Position numbers and translations under genes: made by a program. A stretch of DNA of 64,000 bases, from positions 62,001-126,000 of the forward strand of contig NZ_JAJNRQ010000003.1 of the NCBI RefSeq assembly GCF_021083645.1. The letters are read 5' to 3'. The notes under the pieces were generated by a model that had not been told where the DNA came from, ran no database searches, and saw only the letters and a list, made by a program, of their open reading frames with translations. Positions 19,240 to 32,097 of this stretch are shown in pieces. Each line of letters opens with the position of its first letter. Position 1 is the stretch's first letter. Source of the DNA: Schaalia sp. lx-260. GTDB taxonomy: Bacteria > Actinomycetota > Actinomycetes > Actinomycetales > Actinomycetaceae.

Positions 19240-20235
19240 TTAGTTATCGGGATCGGTTGAATCGTCAAAGTCTACAGATTCAATGACTCGTTCAGCTCCG
19301 ACAACAGAAATGCTGCCGCCGGTTTGTTTTGTTGGTACTCGCAGTAGCAAGGTGGCGATGTAATGGGAAGTTGCGCTCCCTTTCACGTTCACGTCTTCGC
19401 GCGGTGCAATAGCTGCTGTTGTTCCGCCTAAACGCATTGTTGATCGAGCTATTGTCCTCGCATAGGTCAGCGTGTATGTGAAAGAAGCTGCCACCAGTGC
19501 AGATCCATCCTCAAGTACCACCCCTGTAATTGGAGCATCTGTGAGGGTAGCTTTTGCGCTCACAGAACCTGCCGCTTGGACTGCTTCATTAAGTGTTCGT
19601 GCATCCTGAAGGTAATTTGAGGCAAATTCATCTGTAGCAAAAACAGTGTTTCCTGCGTTACCTTCATTCAGCATATTCACATATGCTTCAATTGCTTCTT
19701 TTGGTGTACTAACAAAACCTGGAGAATCCTCAGCAAGTGTGGGCGACCCTTTCTTCACTGAAGCAATTGTGAAAGTAGTTCCCCCCAAAATACGCGCCCA
19801 TGAATGCAAACGGTATGGCGAACGGGCCTCATCCTGCATAAGCACATATGCAGTAGGTAAGGATGCTTCCCCATTATTGACAATATTGACTACCGCACGC
19901 GGCCATGTTGCTGTATCCGTTAAAGCAATATCACCAGCAGCCATTTTTAACGGTGTCACCGTTGAATTCATTGACTGTGCCAGTGAGTACTGAGCATGTC
20001 GCATACGCAAAGCAGGATCAAGAAGTCGCTCGTTCAATGGACCTAATTCGCCGGTCGCATCTGCATGGTCAACAACACTTTGTATTTCTTTCAGAATATT
20101 TTCGACCTTGCCCGTTTCAATGACAGGCCCTGATTGAGGTGTTTGCACAGGTTGCGCCACAATATCTTGACCTGCGCAACTTGAAAGCATAAGGGCACAT
20201 ACGCACGCAAAGGTGGCAACAAGTGGACGTCTCAT
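19240..20235 (-). CDS. Predicted secreted lipoprotein of unknown function
   Basis: A 331-residue protein with a typical lipoprotein signal: basic start, hydrophobic stretch and lipobox LSSC with the cysteine at about residue 20. The mature part is rich in beta-strand-forming sequence and is not recognised. Its start overlaps the stop of the upstream membrane-protein gene by four bases (ATGA), so the two are translationally coupled and probably work together at the cell surface. Confidence 0.75.
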   Translation of the reverse strand: MRRPLVATFACVCALMLSSCAGQDIVAQPVQTPQSGPVIETGKVENILKEIQSVVDHADATGELGPLNERLLDPALRMRHAQYSLAQSMNSTVTPLKMAAGDIALTDTATWPRAVVNIVNNGEASLPTAYVLMQDEARSPYRLHSWARILGGTTFTIASVKKGSPTLAEDSPGFVSTPKEAIEAYVNMLNEGNAGNTVFATDEFASNYLQDARTLNEAVQAAGSVSAKATLTDAPITGVVLEDGSALVAASFTYTLTYARTIARSTMRLGGTTAAIAPREDVNVKGSATSHYIATLLLRVPTKQTGGSISVVGAERVIESVDFDDSTDPDN

Positions 20236-21608
20236 GATCGTTTATCCCTCTTTTTACGGTCTTGCCACGCTGTCATAATTGAGGCCCATGAAGATTCTTC
20301 AGTTTTTTCCTCTTTTTTATCGGCGGCCTGAGGAAGAATCGGAATAAGACCCGTATCAAATTCATGCCCGTTAATGATGAGTCGTTCTTCACCTCGTTCA
20401 CGGGCTTCACGTATTGCACGGCGGCTGGGGAAAACCGCCCCCGGACGTACAGCCGACAGATCGATCACTCCCGTATCAGTTGATGGAGCGCGAGTGTACG
20501 GCTTGTCATCTGCGTTTGCGCCCGCATGACGGCCTTGAGGTTCACTCTTTTCTTTATCTGAGATTCCATCACTTGTTTCTGTTTCTTTTTCAGTAAAAGG
20601 TTCAACAGATTCTTCGGAAGTCTCTGCCGTTTCTTCAACTTTCTGATCGGAGCTTTCCTCATTTTGAATCTCAGAAATATGCGAGGTCTGCTCATCAGCA
20701 TTCTCAGATCCTTCATGATCTGATTCTTTGAAGGTTTCCGCCGTCTCCTGAGCAAAGAACGGTACTGCCTCATGATCTTCATTGTCATGAGCATTTTCAG
20801 CATTCGTTTCTTGTTCTTGCATGCCCAAAGCAAGGGCAACACTTTCAGTTCCTGTAGGCACACGCTGAGCAACCAGTTGACGTATCAAAGCAATGATTGC
20901 GATAAGAAGCAAAACACCTGCAATGAAGAAAGCTGACAAGGCAAGGAAATTTGTCCTTTGTATATGCCACACAATATCCACAGTCAGTGCTGTCGTTTTC
21001 CCGTCAGCAGAGGCAATGACAGATTTACCTTGACCAATATTGGCAATATCCAAACTTACAGTTCCCGTACCTGAAGCCTGTTGAAGCCACATGTCAGAAG
21101 AAAGAATCGAAGCAGACTGCGCTGTATCAAAAGATTGGCCAATCTCTACAGATGAGGAACTACTTTGCGTACTTTCAGCGGAAGATTCTGAGGTTTTTTC
21201 CGCTTCAGCAGCACTTTCTTGTTCATCTGATTGAGCAGTATCGCGCCTTTCGTGTTGCACTTGAGGGATTTGTGGATGTTCTTCTACTTTCAGGCTTTTT
21301 CGATCAGAAGCAACACCGATGATCTCCGTATAAGCGTCACTGCCAATCCAACCATTAACATCTGTCACACTGCCTAAGGCCACAGCCACAGGACCACCCG
21401 AAGGTGAAGTAACAGTTACCGTTGCTGATGAACCAATTAAAGTAAAAACACCATCACGTGTCGTCACAAAAGGTGCAGAAGCTGTCGTTTGGGCGCGTAC
21501 TTCCTGTGAAGGACGCAAAACCGTCACAGCGAGAACCCCAGTAAGCACACACACCACAGCCATCAGAGCAACAATGGCGGCCACAGAGAACTGCTTTAAG
21601 CGTTTCAC
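20232..21608 (-). CDS. Predicted membrane protein with acidic linker, unknown function
   Basis: A 458-residue protein starting at GTG with GAGGGGG four bases upstream. It has an N-terminal signal-anchor at about residues 8-32 and a predicted extracytoplasmic domain to about 215. A second transmembrane helix (about 218-242) follows, then a long Glu/Ser-rich cytoplasmic segment. The C-terminal part is conserved-looking and basic, with PSRRAIREARERG and a final Trp/Lys-rich tail. I do not recognise the family. It is coupled to the downstream lipoprotein gene by an ATGA overlap, which suggests a two-protein envelope unit. Confidence 0.7.
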   Translation of the reverse strand: MKRLKQFSVAAIVALMAVVCVLTGVLAVTVLRPSQEVRAQTTASAPFVTTRDGVFTLIGSSATVTVTSPSGGPVAVALGSVTDVNGWIGSDAYTEIIGVASDRKSLKVEEHPQIPQVQHERRDTAQSDEQESAAEAEKTSESSAESTQSSSSSVEIGQSFDTAQSASILSSDMWLQQASGTGTVSLDIANIGQGKSVIASADGKTTALTVDIVWHIQRTNFLALSAFFIAGVLLLIAIIALIRQLVAQRVPTGTESVALALGMQEQETNAENAHDNEDHEAVPFFAQETAETFKESDHEGSENADEQTSHISEIQNEESSDQKVEETAETSEESVEPFTEKETETSDGISDKEKSEPQGRHAGANADDKPYTRAPSTDTGVIDLSAVRPGAVFPSRRAIREARERGEERLIINGHEFDTGLIPILPQAADKKEEKTEESSWASIMTAWQDRKKRDKRS

Positions 21609-21706
21609 AAATCCCCCTCACATGAGAGGCACACACTACCCATCAAGGATATGAAGAATGTGCCCAAGACGAAACCCTTCGTCGCTATCTTACTCATTGC
21701 AGGCAC

Positions 21707-22000
21707 TTACTGCGGTCGCAAACGTCTGCGCCAACATTCACTATGCCAATGACGACGCGCTTGAGGCCCATATTCATGTCCCCAGGAAGCTTCCTCAGGC
21801 CAGGCCACAATATGCGGAACTCCAAGTACCGTGCCAGAACAACCAGGGCATATGTAACTTTTCTGAGAAACAGCTACCTGTTGTACTTGATAGAGCACGC
21901 CTCCTGGCCCCATCTCACTGTGACGAATCCCGGCAATACGTGAAAGATCTAATTCACGATGACGCTCAGACCAGCGACGTTTAGATGAACGTCGACTCAT
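21707..22000 (-). CDS. Small conserved actinobacterial Cys/His protein
   Basis: A 97-residue basic protein with an Arg-rich start, then CPGC, HIVAW and a terminal HWHSECW. The pattern of two cysteine pairs with histidines suggests a zinc site. Proteins with this layout (CPGC, then HVVAW, then RRHWH..CW) are common in actinobacteria and have no assigned function. The start overlaps the nagA stop by four bases, so translation is coupled. Confidence 0.72.
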   Translation of the reverse strand: MSRRSSKRRWSERHRELDLSRIAGIRHSEMGPGGVLYQVQQVAVSQKSYICPGCSGTVLGVPHIVAWPEEASWGHEYGPQARRHWHSECWRRRLRPQ

Positions 22001-23223
22001 TCGACCTTTTCGCCTCTATACCATACTGCAAGCGGTCGGATGTCCTCATCAATCAAAACGATATCGGCATATGTTCCCTCACGTAAAGCACCGATATCAT
22101 TACTGCCCACAATGGTCGCTCCCTGAGCGGAAGCCATATAGATCGCATCTTCCAAAGGAATATGAGCAACCTGAACGGCTATACGTACACAGTCAATCAG
22201 GTGCGCGGTTCCTCCGGCAATGGAACCGCCATGTGTCAAACGAGCAACCCCATCCGCTACGGTGACTGCTTGAGATCCCAGCTCATAGCTTCCATCAGCC
22301 ATACCAGCCGCAGCCATAGCGTCAGTAATTAACACACATGAATCACGCCCGACTGTTTCCCATACAGTGCGAACAATCTGCGGATTTAAGTGAATGCCAT
22401 CACAAATCATCTCCACAATGGCGCCACCACGAGCAGCATCAGAGATAAATTCCATAATCGGCCCTGGATCTCTATGATGCAGTGGCCGCATCCCATTGAA
22501 AAGATGTGTCACTGTCGCTCGGCCACACCGACGTACTTCTTCACTGACACGAGCCAAGCTCTGACGCGAAAACTCTAAGGCGTGACGTGCTGCTTCGGGA
22601 GCCGCATCTGTATGCCCCCATGAAGGTACAGCTCCCCCTTCGATCAATACTTCCGCAACCGAGTTTGGACCCCACGCACCTTCTTTTTCAGGGGCCAATG
22701 TCATTGTGACAACATATCCTTGGCCTACCTCAATAAGCTGACGGGTGAGTTCTGGATCGGGCTGAGCAATATACGTCGGATCTTGCGCGCCTTTACGTTC
22801 ATGAGAAACAAAAGGTCCTTCATAATGCACACCGGCGAGTTGCCCTTCAGCAGCCAGTTGCCCAAGTAAGCGCCCTCGTTCCATCAGGACTTGTGGCGAA
22901 GCTGTCACACATGAAGCCACTAAAGAGGTCGTCCCGTGACGTCGATGCTCCATGATTGCTGTCATCGCTTGTTCACGGCTTTCAGCATTGGGGAAAGATT
23001 CCCCTCCCCCTCCGTGACAGTGGACGTCAACGAGTCCCGGTATGAAAGTACCCTCATACTGATCCGCTTGGTCAATATCAGGAACTAGCTGTGGGAAACG
23101 CTTCTCGATATCAGCCCTCTCCCCTACAGCTTTGATCCGATCCCCCTCACATAAAAGGACACCATCATCAATAAAGTGATCATCCACAAGGATGCGGCCG
23201 CGCAGGATCATTGAAATTGTCAT
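21997..23223 (-). CDS. nagA: N-acetylglucosamine-6-phosphate deacetylase
   Basis: Amidohydrolase that removes acetate from GlcNAc-6-P in amino-sugar use and cell-wall recycling. The 408-residue protein has the metal-binding HCHGGGG, the glutamate in GVHYEGPF, later metal ligands in WGHTDA and VTHLFNGM, DGIHL, and the catalytic Asp in LITDAMAA. No nagB or transport genes lie next to it. An alternative start four codons later is possible. Confidence 0.95.
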   Translation of the reverse strand: MTISMILRGRILVDDHFIDDGVLLCEGDRIKAVGERADIEKRFPQLVPDIDQADQYEGTFIPGLVDVHCHGGGGESFPNAESREQAMTAIMEHRRHGTTSLVASCVTASPQVLMERGRLLGQLAAEGQLAGVHYEGPFVSHERKGAQDPTYIAQPDPELTRQLIEVGQGYVVTMTLAPEKEGAWGPNSVAEVLIEGGAVPSWGHTDAAPEAARHALEFSRQSLARVSEEVRRCGRATVTHLFNGMRPLHHRDPGPIMEFISDAARGGAIVEMICDGIHLNPQIVRTVWETVGRDSCVLITDAMAAAGMADGSYELGSQAVTVADGVARLTHGGSIAGGTAHLIDCVRIAVQVAHIPLEDAIYMASAQGATIVGSNDIGALREGTYADIVLIDEDIRPLAVWYRGEKVE

Positions 23224-23400
23224 AGTGCTATTCTCTCTTTTTATGTCATAAATCGCAGAGTTTCACGCAGGAAATGACTGGAATCACGACTCATCATTAC
23301 AGGCAGCTATCAGGTTTCATAAGGCAAAGACACGCTCCCCGTGTAAAAGAATCATATTTTCTGTGCTTGAGCGCGATAAGAACACGTATGACATACGAAT

Positions 23401-24099
23401 TCAGAAAAGACGTGAATGAGGATCGTCGAGACCCCTCATCGCGTCATAATCCAATATCAGACATTCGATTCCACGGTCGTGCGCAAGGGTTCGTGCTTGC
23501 CGCGATATTTCCTGTCCAGCGTATATTCCTCGGAGCCCTTCTAATAAGGGATCTCGTGAAAGCAAATGGAGGTATCGGGTCAACTGCTCGACCCCTTCGA
23601 TTCCTCCTCGTCTTTTGACTTCAATTGCAACAGGAAGTCCCTGCGGGTCACGAACCATGAGGTCCACAGGACCTACAGGCGTGGGATATTCCCGACGAAC
23701 AAGCTCCCATCCTTTTCCTAAAAGTTGAGGAATTTGTTCCGAAAGTAACGCCTGAAGATGACTTTCCACACCGTCTTTTACAAGGCCGGGATCAATTCCT
23801 AGTTCATGTGATACATCGCTGAAAATTTCATATATGCGAATATCCAGACGATCATCCGTTTTTGCTGCTTGAACTGTCCATATTTGCGTAGCCCTATCCG
23901 CTTCTTCTTCAGGATTCAGGAGCGTAATAGTGAGATCACATGGCGCAGTCATCCAATTCAGAGGCTTATATGAGCCGCCGTCAGAATGTATGAGAACTGA
24001 TCCATCCGCTTTCCACATAATGACGCGAGGAGCCGGATCTAAATGAGCACTTAAACGTCCTGAGTAATCAACCGTACAGGTGGCAATAAGAATACGCAC
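23401..24099 (-). CDS. nucS: Mismatch-specific endonuclease NucS/EndoMS
   Basis: Cuts both strands at certain mismatches and forms the non-canonical mismatch repair of actinobacteria that lack MutS/MutL. The 232-residue protein has the N-terminal DNA-binding half ([20 protein letters not shown]) and the RecB-like nuclease half with the D and E-x-K residues in GPVDLMVRD and AIEVKRRG. It ends in SRLF, the short C-terminal sequence through which NucS contacts the sliding clamp. The context, two genes from the atp operon, is also typical. Confidence 0.94.
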   Translation of the reverse strand: MRILIATCTVDYSGRLSAHLDPAPRVIMWKADGSVLIHSDGGSYKPLNWMTAPCDLTITLLNPEEEADRATQIWTVQAAKTDDRLDIRIYEIFSDVSHELGIDPGLVKDGVESHLQALLSEQIPQLLGKGWELVRREYPTPVGPVDLMVRDPQGLPVAIEVKRRGGIEGVEQLTRYLHLLSRDPLLEGLRGIYAGQEISRQARTLAHDRGIECLILDYDAMRGLDDPHSRLF

Positions 24100-24138
24100 G
24101 GCACGAGACTACCAGTAGCTTCCCCAAAAGCACAGCTG

Positions 24139-24549
24139 CTACCGATGTTCAGCAGGTAGCCCCGATTCAACCCACGATACCAAGCCGTTATACGTTTTCG
24201 GCTCAATTAATACGAATAAACGTTCCTCGTCTGCAACAAGACGAACTTCAACAATACTTCCATCTGCACAATGAGGCTGTGGCGCAGATACTTCCAAACC
24301 ACGACGTGGCAATGTGTACACAGGCTTACGGGAAAAACCAACCAGACGATACCAAGTCAAGGTTTCGGTTCCATACATTCCGATCCCTGAGGTCCATCCC
24401 GCTTGAATATCCGGGCGAGCCCAGCATCGGAAAGAACCGAATTCATTGGATAACTTACGTGCACGAATATTAAGAATTATCCATAATAACAATGCAATAA
24501 TGAGGAGGAACAGAAAAACCCGTGGCAACACGGTTAGGAAAATATTCAT
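24139..24549 (-). CDS. DUF2550 family membrane protein
   Basis: A 136-residue protein with one N-terminal transmembrane helix (about residues 8-28) and a soluble domain containing GSFRCWARPD and GMYGTETLTWYRLVGFS. These match the DUF2550 family that regularly follows atpC in actinobacteria. Function is unknown. GGAAGGAAA directly precedes the ATG. The atp terminator stands between it and atpC, so it probably has its own promoter in the short gap. Confidence 0.85.
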   Translation of the reverse strand: MNIFLTVLPRVFLFLLIIALLLWIILNIRARKLSNEFGSFRCWARPDIQAGWTSGIGMYGTETLTWYRLVGFSRKPVYTLPRRGLEVSAPQPHCADGSIVEVRLVADEERLFVLIEPKTYNGLVSWVESGLPAEHR

Positions 24550-24615
24550 TTTCCTTCCACCTCTTTCCTTCTGATTCTTTCTTTGTATGTTACCGCTATT
24601 CGTACACGCAACGAA

Positions 24616-24648
24616 AAAGGCAGGTGAAGAATAACTTCACCCGCCTTT
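24616..24648 (-). terminator. Terminator of the ATP synthase operon
   Basis: Fourteen-base arms with one mismatch (AAAGGCAGGTGAAG at 24616-24629, complement at 24635-24648) and a five-base loop. On the minus strand it is followed by TTTTTC. It begins three bases after the atpC stop. Confidence 0.9.
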
Positions 24649-24650
24649 CC

Positions 24651-24913
24651 CTAAGCAATAGAACCGTGATCTACCACAATAGTGACGAAGCCTGAATCAA
24701 CAGAGGCAACCCCGTTATCTACTGTGAATGAATGTTGTCCCTCAGATGTATGCACAATGACTTGCCCCTGCGCCAACATAGCAAGTAGAGGCTGACGCCC
24801 CGGCAAAATACCGAGAAGCCCATCAACTGCAGGAACTTGAACCTGCGAAGCCACTCCGTGCCATAAACGTCCCTCGTGTGAAACAACTTCGACTTGTAGA
24901 TGAGACTTGGTCA

Positions 24914-24914
<1 letters not shown>
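24651..24914 (-). CDS. atpC: ATP synthase epsilon subunit, short form
   Basis: Central-stalk subunit of F1. The start at 24914 overlaps the atpD stop by one base, and an upstream in-frame ATG at 24941 would lie inside atpD. The resulting 87 residues cover the N-terminal beta-sandwich (HLQVEVVSHEGRLW, GLLGILPGRQPLL) and then stop. The C-terminal helical hairpin that acts as an inhibitor of hydrolysis in many bacteria is missing. Short epsilons are known in some actinobacteria. Confidence 0.93.
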
Positions 24915-26389
<1,475 letters not shown>

Positions 26390-27319
26390 TCAGCCCTGAA
26401 CCAAAGCGTCGGCCCCACCGACGATCTCGCTAATTTCTTGCGTGATCTCCGCCTGACGGGCCGAGTTGGCCAGGCGCGTGTATTTCGTAATGAGTTCTTC
26501 AGCGTTATCTGTTGCGGTGTGCATAGCACGCTGACGAGCCGCAAGTTCAGAAGCTGCTGATTGCAACAAAACGTTGTGAATACGGCTCTCCACATACAGT
26601 GGAAGAACAGCATCCAGAACCCTTTCAGCAGATGGCACAAATTCATACTCTGGGAAAGCCTGATCTGGTTCATCAGAAAAACCACGCTCTTTTTGGCGTT
26701 CTTCATCAGAGTTTGGGGCATCCACCACAGATAGCGGCAGCATCTGGCGTACCTCAGGAATTTGAGTCACCATCGTCTTGAAACGTGTGTATACCAAATG
26801 CACTTCAGATACAGCCTGTTCCAAGTCTTTGTGTAAGAAGCGTCCCAGTAATTCTGAGGCGATGTGCCGTGTCATTTGTGGTGAAGGTGAATCAGATTCG
26901 CCTTCCCATGAGTGCTCGATAGGCACATTTCGGAAGCGGAAATATGACTGAGCACGTCGACCACAGGTGTAGAGTACAGGCTGTTTTCCCTGAGCACGTA
27001 GGTTGTCAAGCAACTTCTCTGTTTCACGCAGAATCGTTGCAGAATATGCGCCTGCCATACCTCGATCTGAGGCAACGACAAGGACAGCAACTCGTGAAGT
27101 ATCTTCTCGTTCTCTCGTGAGGGGATGATCGATATCTGTATGCACAGCCACAGCAGCCACGGCCTGAGAAAGTGCCTTTTCATACGGGCCTATTTCTGTC
27201 GCTGCACGACGCGCCGCACCGATACGCGATGCGGCAATCATCTCCATCGCGCGGAAGACCTTACCCAGCGTACGCGTTGAAGCGATACGCTGCTTATAGA
27301 TCCTCTGCTGGCCTCCCAT
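26390..27319 (-). CDS. atpG: ATP synthase gamma subunit
   Basis: Rotor shaft of F1, 309 residues. The N-terminal helix (MGGQQRIYKQRIASTRTLGKVFRAMEMI over its first 28 positions) and the C-terminal coiled-coil helix with ASELAARQRAM, NAEELI and RQAEITQEI are diagnostic. A Gly/Ser/Pro-rich insertion (about residues 195-225) is longer than in E. coli, as in other actinobacteria. The start lies three bases after the atpA stop. Confidence 0.96.
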   Translation of the reverse strand: MGGQQRIYKQRIASTRTLGKVFRAMEMIAASRIGAARRAATEIGPYEKALSQAVAAVAVHTDIDHPLTREREDTSRVAVLVVASDRGMAGAYSATILRETEKLLDNLRAQGKQPVLYTCGRRAQSYFRFRNVPIEHSWEGESDSPSPQMTRHIASELLGRFLHKDLEQAVSEVHLVYTRFKTMVTQIPEVRQMLPLSVVDAPNSDEERQKERGFSDEPDQAFPEYEFVPSAERVLDAVLPLYVESRIHNVLLQSAASELAARQRAMHTATDNAEELITKYTRLANSARQAEITQEISEIVGGADALVQG

Positions 27320-27322
27320 ATA

Positions 27323-28960
27323 TCAGGCCTTTCCACCGGGACGTGAACGAGTAATCTCTTCGCGCGAAAACTCAGCTTCAACCTCGTCATTATCTGCCAT
27401 ATCCATGCCACGACCAGCACTGATCCACTGGTCATGGAAAACACTCACCTGTTCTTGCAGCTCAGCTTCAGTTTCATCACTCAGCTGACCGGTTTCTTTA
27501 ATAGTGTCAAGAACGGTTGAGTGCGCACGCAGATGCTGTAGTAAGCCTTTTTCAAAGGGCAGCACATCTGAAACTTCCAAATCATCAAGGAAACCATGTG
27601 TACCAGCCCAAATAGAGGCTACTTGATCTTCCACCTGATATGGCGAATTCTGAGGCTGTTTAAGCAGCTCCATTAAACGTTCACCGCGTGTGAGCTGACG
27701 ACGTGTAACCGCATCTAGGTCAGAAGCGAACATCGCAAAAGCAGCCATCGAGCGGTACTGAGCTAAGGTGAGCTTTAATGTACCGGCGACTTTCTTCATT
27801 GCTTTAATTTGTGCAGCACCACCAACGCGCGACACAGAAATACCAACATCAACCGCTGGACGCTGGTTCGCATTGAATAGGTCGGATTGCAAGAAGATCT
27901 GACCATCGGTAATGGAAATAACGTTCGTCGGAATGTAAGCAGACACATCATTTGCTTTTGTTTCAATGACCGGTAGGCCTGTCATCGAACCGCCACCCAG
28001 TTCATCGGAAAGTTTCGCACAACGTTCCAACAGACGTGAGTGCAAGTAGAAAACATCGCCAGGATAGGCTTCGCGCCCCGGAGGACGACGCAAAAGCAAT
28101 GACACAGCTCGATAGGCTTCCGCTTGTTTTGACAAGTCATCAAAAACAATCAGAACGTGCTTACCTTCATACATCCAGTGCTGACCAATAGCTGAACCTG
28201 TGTAGGGAGCCATGTACTTGTAGCCTGCAGGATCAGATGCGGGGGAAGCCACAATTGTTGTGTATTCCAAGGCTCCGGCAGCTTCAAGTGTTGAACGTAC
28301 GGCCGCGATCGTGGAGCCTTTTTGACCGACTGCCACATAAATGCAACGCACCTGCTTGTTGGGGTCACCTGACAACCAGTTTTCGCGCTGATTCATGATC
28401 GTGTCAATAGCGATCGCTGTTTTACCGGTCTGGCGGTCGCCAATAATTAACTGACGCTGCCCACGACCAATAGGAATCATTGAGTCGATTGCTTTCAAAC
28501 CCGTTTGCAGCGGTTCATGGACAGATTTACGTGCCATAACACCGGGGGCTTGTAATTCCAAAGCACGGCGACCAACAAGATCTGTTATATCGCCCAGACC
28601 GTCAATAGGCCGACCCAGTGGATCAACTGTGCGGCCGAGGTAGCCATCACCCACAGGCACTGATAAGACCTCGCCCGTACGATGAACGCTTTGGCCTTCT
28701 TCGATGTTGCCGAAGTCACCGAGGATAACAGCACCAATTTCACGCTGGTCAAGGTTCATTGCTACGCCCAAGGTGCCATCTGCGAAACGCAGAAGTTCAT
28801 TGGCCATAGTGCCAGGTAAACCTTCAACATGAGCAATACCGTCAGCGGTTTCCGTCACTCGACCAACTTCTTCGGTGGCAACCTCCGAGGGACGGTAGGA
28901 CTGGGCAAAAGAGTCCAAAGCAGCCCTGATTTCTTCGGGACTGATGGATAAGTCAGCCAT
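27323..28960 (-). CDS. atpA: ATP synthase alpha subunit
   Basis: Non-catalytic nucleotide-binding F1 subunit, 545 residues. Walker A is GDRQTGKTA. The arginine-finger region [11 protein letters not shown] is intact, and the C-terminal part carries the extra residues typical of actinobacterial alpha subunits ([16 protein letters not shown] at the end). It lies in the standard position after atpH. Confidence 0.97.
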   Translation of the reverse strand: MADLSISPEEIRAALDSFAQSYRPSEVATEEVGRVTETADGIAHVEGLPGTMANELLRFADGTLGVAMNLDQREIGAVILGDFGNIEEGQSVHRTGEVLSVPVGDGYLGRTVDPLGRPIDGLGDITDLVGRRALELQAPGVMARKSVHEPLQTGLKAIDSMIPIGRGQRQLIIGDRQTGKTAIAIDTIMNQRENWLSGDPNKQVRCIYVAVGQKGSTIAAVRSTLEAAGALEYTTIVASPASDPAGYKYMAPYTGSAIGQHWMYEGKHVLIVFDDLSKQAEAYRAVSLLLRRPPGREAYPGDVFYLHSRLLERCAKLSDELGGGSMTGLPVIETKANDVSAYIPTNVISITDGQIFLQSDLFNANQRPAVDVGISVSRVGGAAQIKAMKKVAGTLKLTLAQYRSMAAFAMFASDLDAVTRRQLTRGERLMELLKQPQNSPYQVEDQVASIWAGTHGFLDDLEVSDVLPFEKGLLQHLRAHSTVLDTIKETGQLSDETEAELQEQVSVFHDQWISAGRGMDMADNDEVEAEFSREEITRSRPGGKA

Positions 28961-28990
28961 TGAGTCTTCCTTTTGTTAAACGGGGTGATT

Positions 28991-29820
28991 CTAAAAAGAT
29001 GACGAGCCAGCAAGAGCGCGTCGTAGTTCAGTTAAACGTGCAGAGATTGTCGCATCGACTGATTCATTTCCTGCACGTAAACGGAACCCACCCATCACCT
29101 GAGGGTCAACCGTTACAGCAAGAGTAACGTCAGATTTTAGACGCTCTGACATAACTTTACGTAACCGTGCAGCCTGTTCTGGGCTCAACGGAGCAGCAAC
29201 ATCCACAGTGACAAGTACGCGCGTATCAACGAGCGCTGCCGTTTCAGCATACATGCGTAGTTTCGATAAGAGACGCCCATGTACAGTACGTCCTACCGCA
29301 CGACGAATCAGACGCATTGTATAAGGCGACAGATGCGCATGAAAGATTGCGTGTGCAAGTTCAGCACGCTCATGTGCCGTTCCTGTGCCCATATCTGACA
29401 AGCTCATCCGCAACTGACGATTATCTGAAAGAATCTCTTGAACACGTAGTAGCTCATTTTCAACGGTTTCAAGAGCATCAGCACGTTTGGCAGCCATCAG
29501 TGTCACGTAGATACCGCACATTTCAGTGATATCTGGTAACACATCTGGCTGTGACCAATGCACGGCTGACATGGAGTTGAGAACACAGCATGTGGAAGAT
29601 TCCACTGATCTTGCAAATGCGTGTGATACCAAATCCTCTTTGTCACTAACTGTGCGCGCTGGATCTGACAGGGCACGTCTCAGTCGAGAATCAGCGCGGA
29701 GTATGTCAGCTACACCGAAAAGATCCTCCGCAAGGCGCATCACATCCACTTCCGAAGCCGAAAGGACATCATCCAGTGTCGTGCGAACTGTGATAGGCAG
29801 CAACTCCGTGAGATCACTCA

Positions 29821-29821
<1 letters not shown>
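28991..29821 (-). CDS. atpH: ATP synthase delta subunit
   Basis: Peripheral-stalk subunit joining F1 to the b dimer, 276 residues. It is about 100 residues longer than E. coli delta, as is common in actinobacteria. The C-terminal signature VTVDPQVMGGFRLRAGNESVDATI is clear. It is not fused to a b-type domain as in mycobacteria. The start overlaps the atpF stop by one base. Confidence 0.93.
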
Positions 29822-31557
<1,736 letters not shown>

Positions 31558-31659
31558 CGATAAACGGTCGCAGCTGGCCAAACCAACCCGTTAATAATAG
31601 CAGGAAGAAAGAGGAAAAGTGACTCCAGAACTGTGAGGTAAACAGAAAAAGAAATGCCT

Positions 31660-32097
31660 TTAGTTACCCGCTGCCGACTTGTTCAGTGATATAAAAACAA
31701 AAAATTCTGCGACCATGACAATAATCACTGTCACAATGATTGATAAGCCAATAAAAAACGTATGTAGATCCAAGGCACGCCCACAAAGCACGCAGGTAAG
31801 AAGTACTGTAATTTTCAGAATATATCCGGCACCGATTCCGAGCACTATCCTCTGTGGATCACGTGCGATAAAACGGAGTGTAAATACCTGAATTCCCACC
31901 AAAAAGAACGTAGCTCCCAGTGATAAGACAAGTGAACTCCAATGTACTTTTCCAAGAAAAGCAGCCATAACCTCAGTGCAGATCACGCATACAGCACAAA
32001 GCCACAATACGCGGGATACCTTTGCAATGACCGGCAACAAAGTTGCTGTTATTTTCCGGTGGTCATCAGATAAAAAATTGCCATCATGACTTGTCAT
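31660..32097 (-). CDS. AtpI-like membrane protein
   Basis: A 145-residue protein with about four hydrophobic helices, located just before atpB. This is the place and size of the ATP synthase I protein, which assists assembly of the c ring in other bacteria. Sequence similarity alone is weak, so the call rests largely on position and topology. Its start lies 14 bases inside the end of the upstream WecA-like gene. Confidence 0.65.
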   Translation of the reverse strand: MTSHDGNFLSDDHRKITATLLPVIAKVSRVLWLCAVCVICTEVMAAFLGKVHWSSLVLSLGATFFLVGIQVFTLRFIARDPQRIVLGIGAGYILKITVLLTCVLCGRALDLHTFFIGLSIIVTVIIVMVAEFFVFISLNKSAAGN

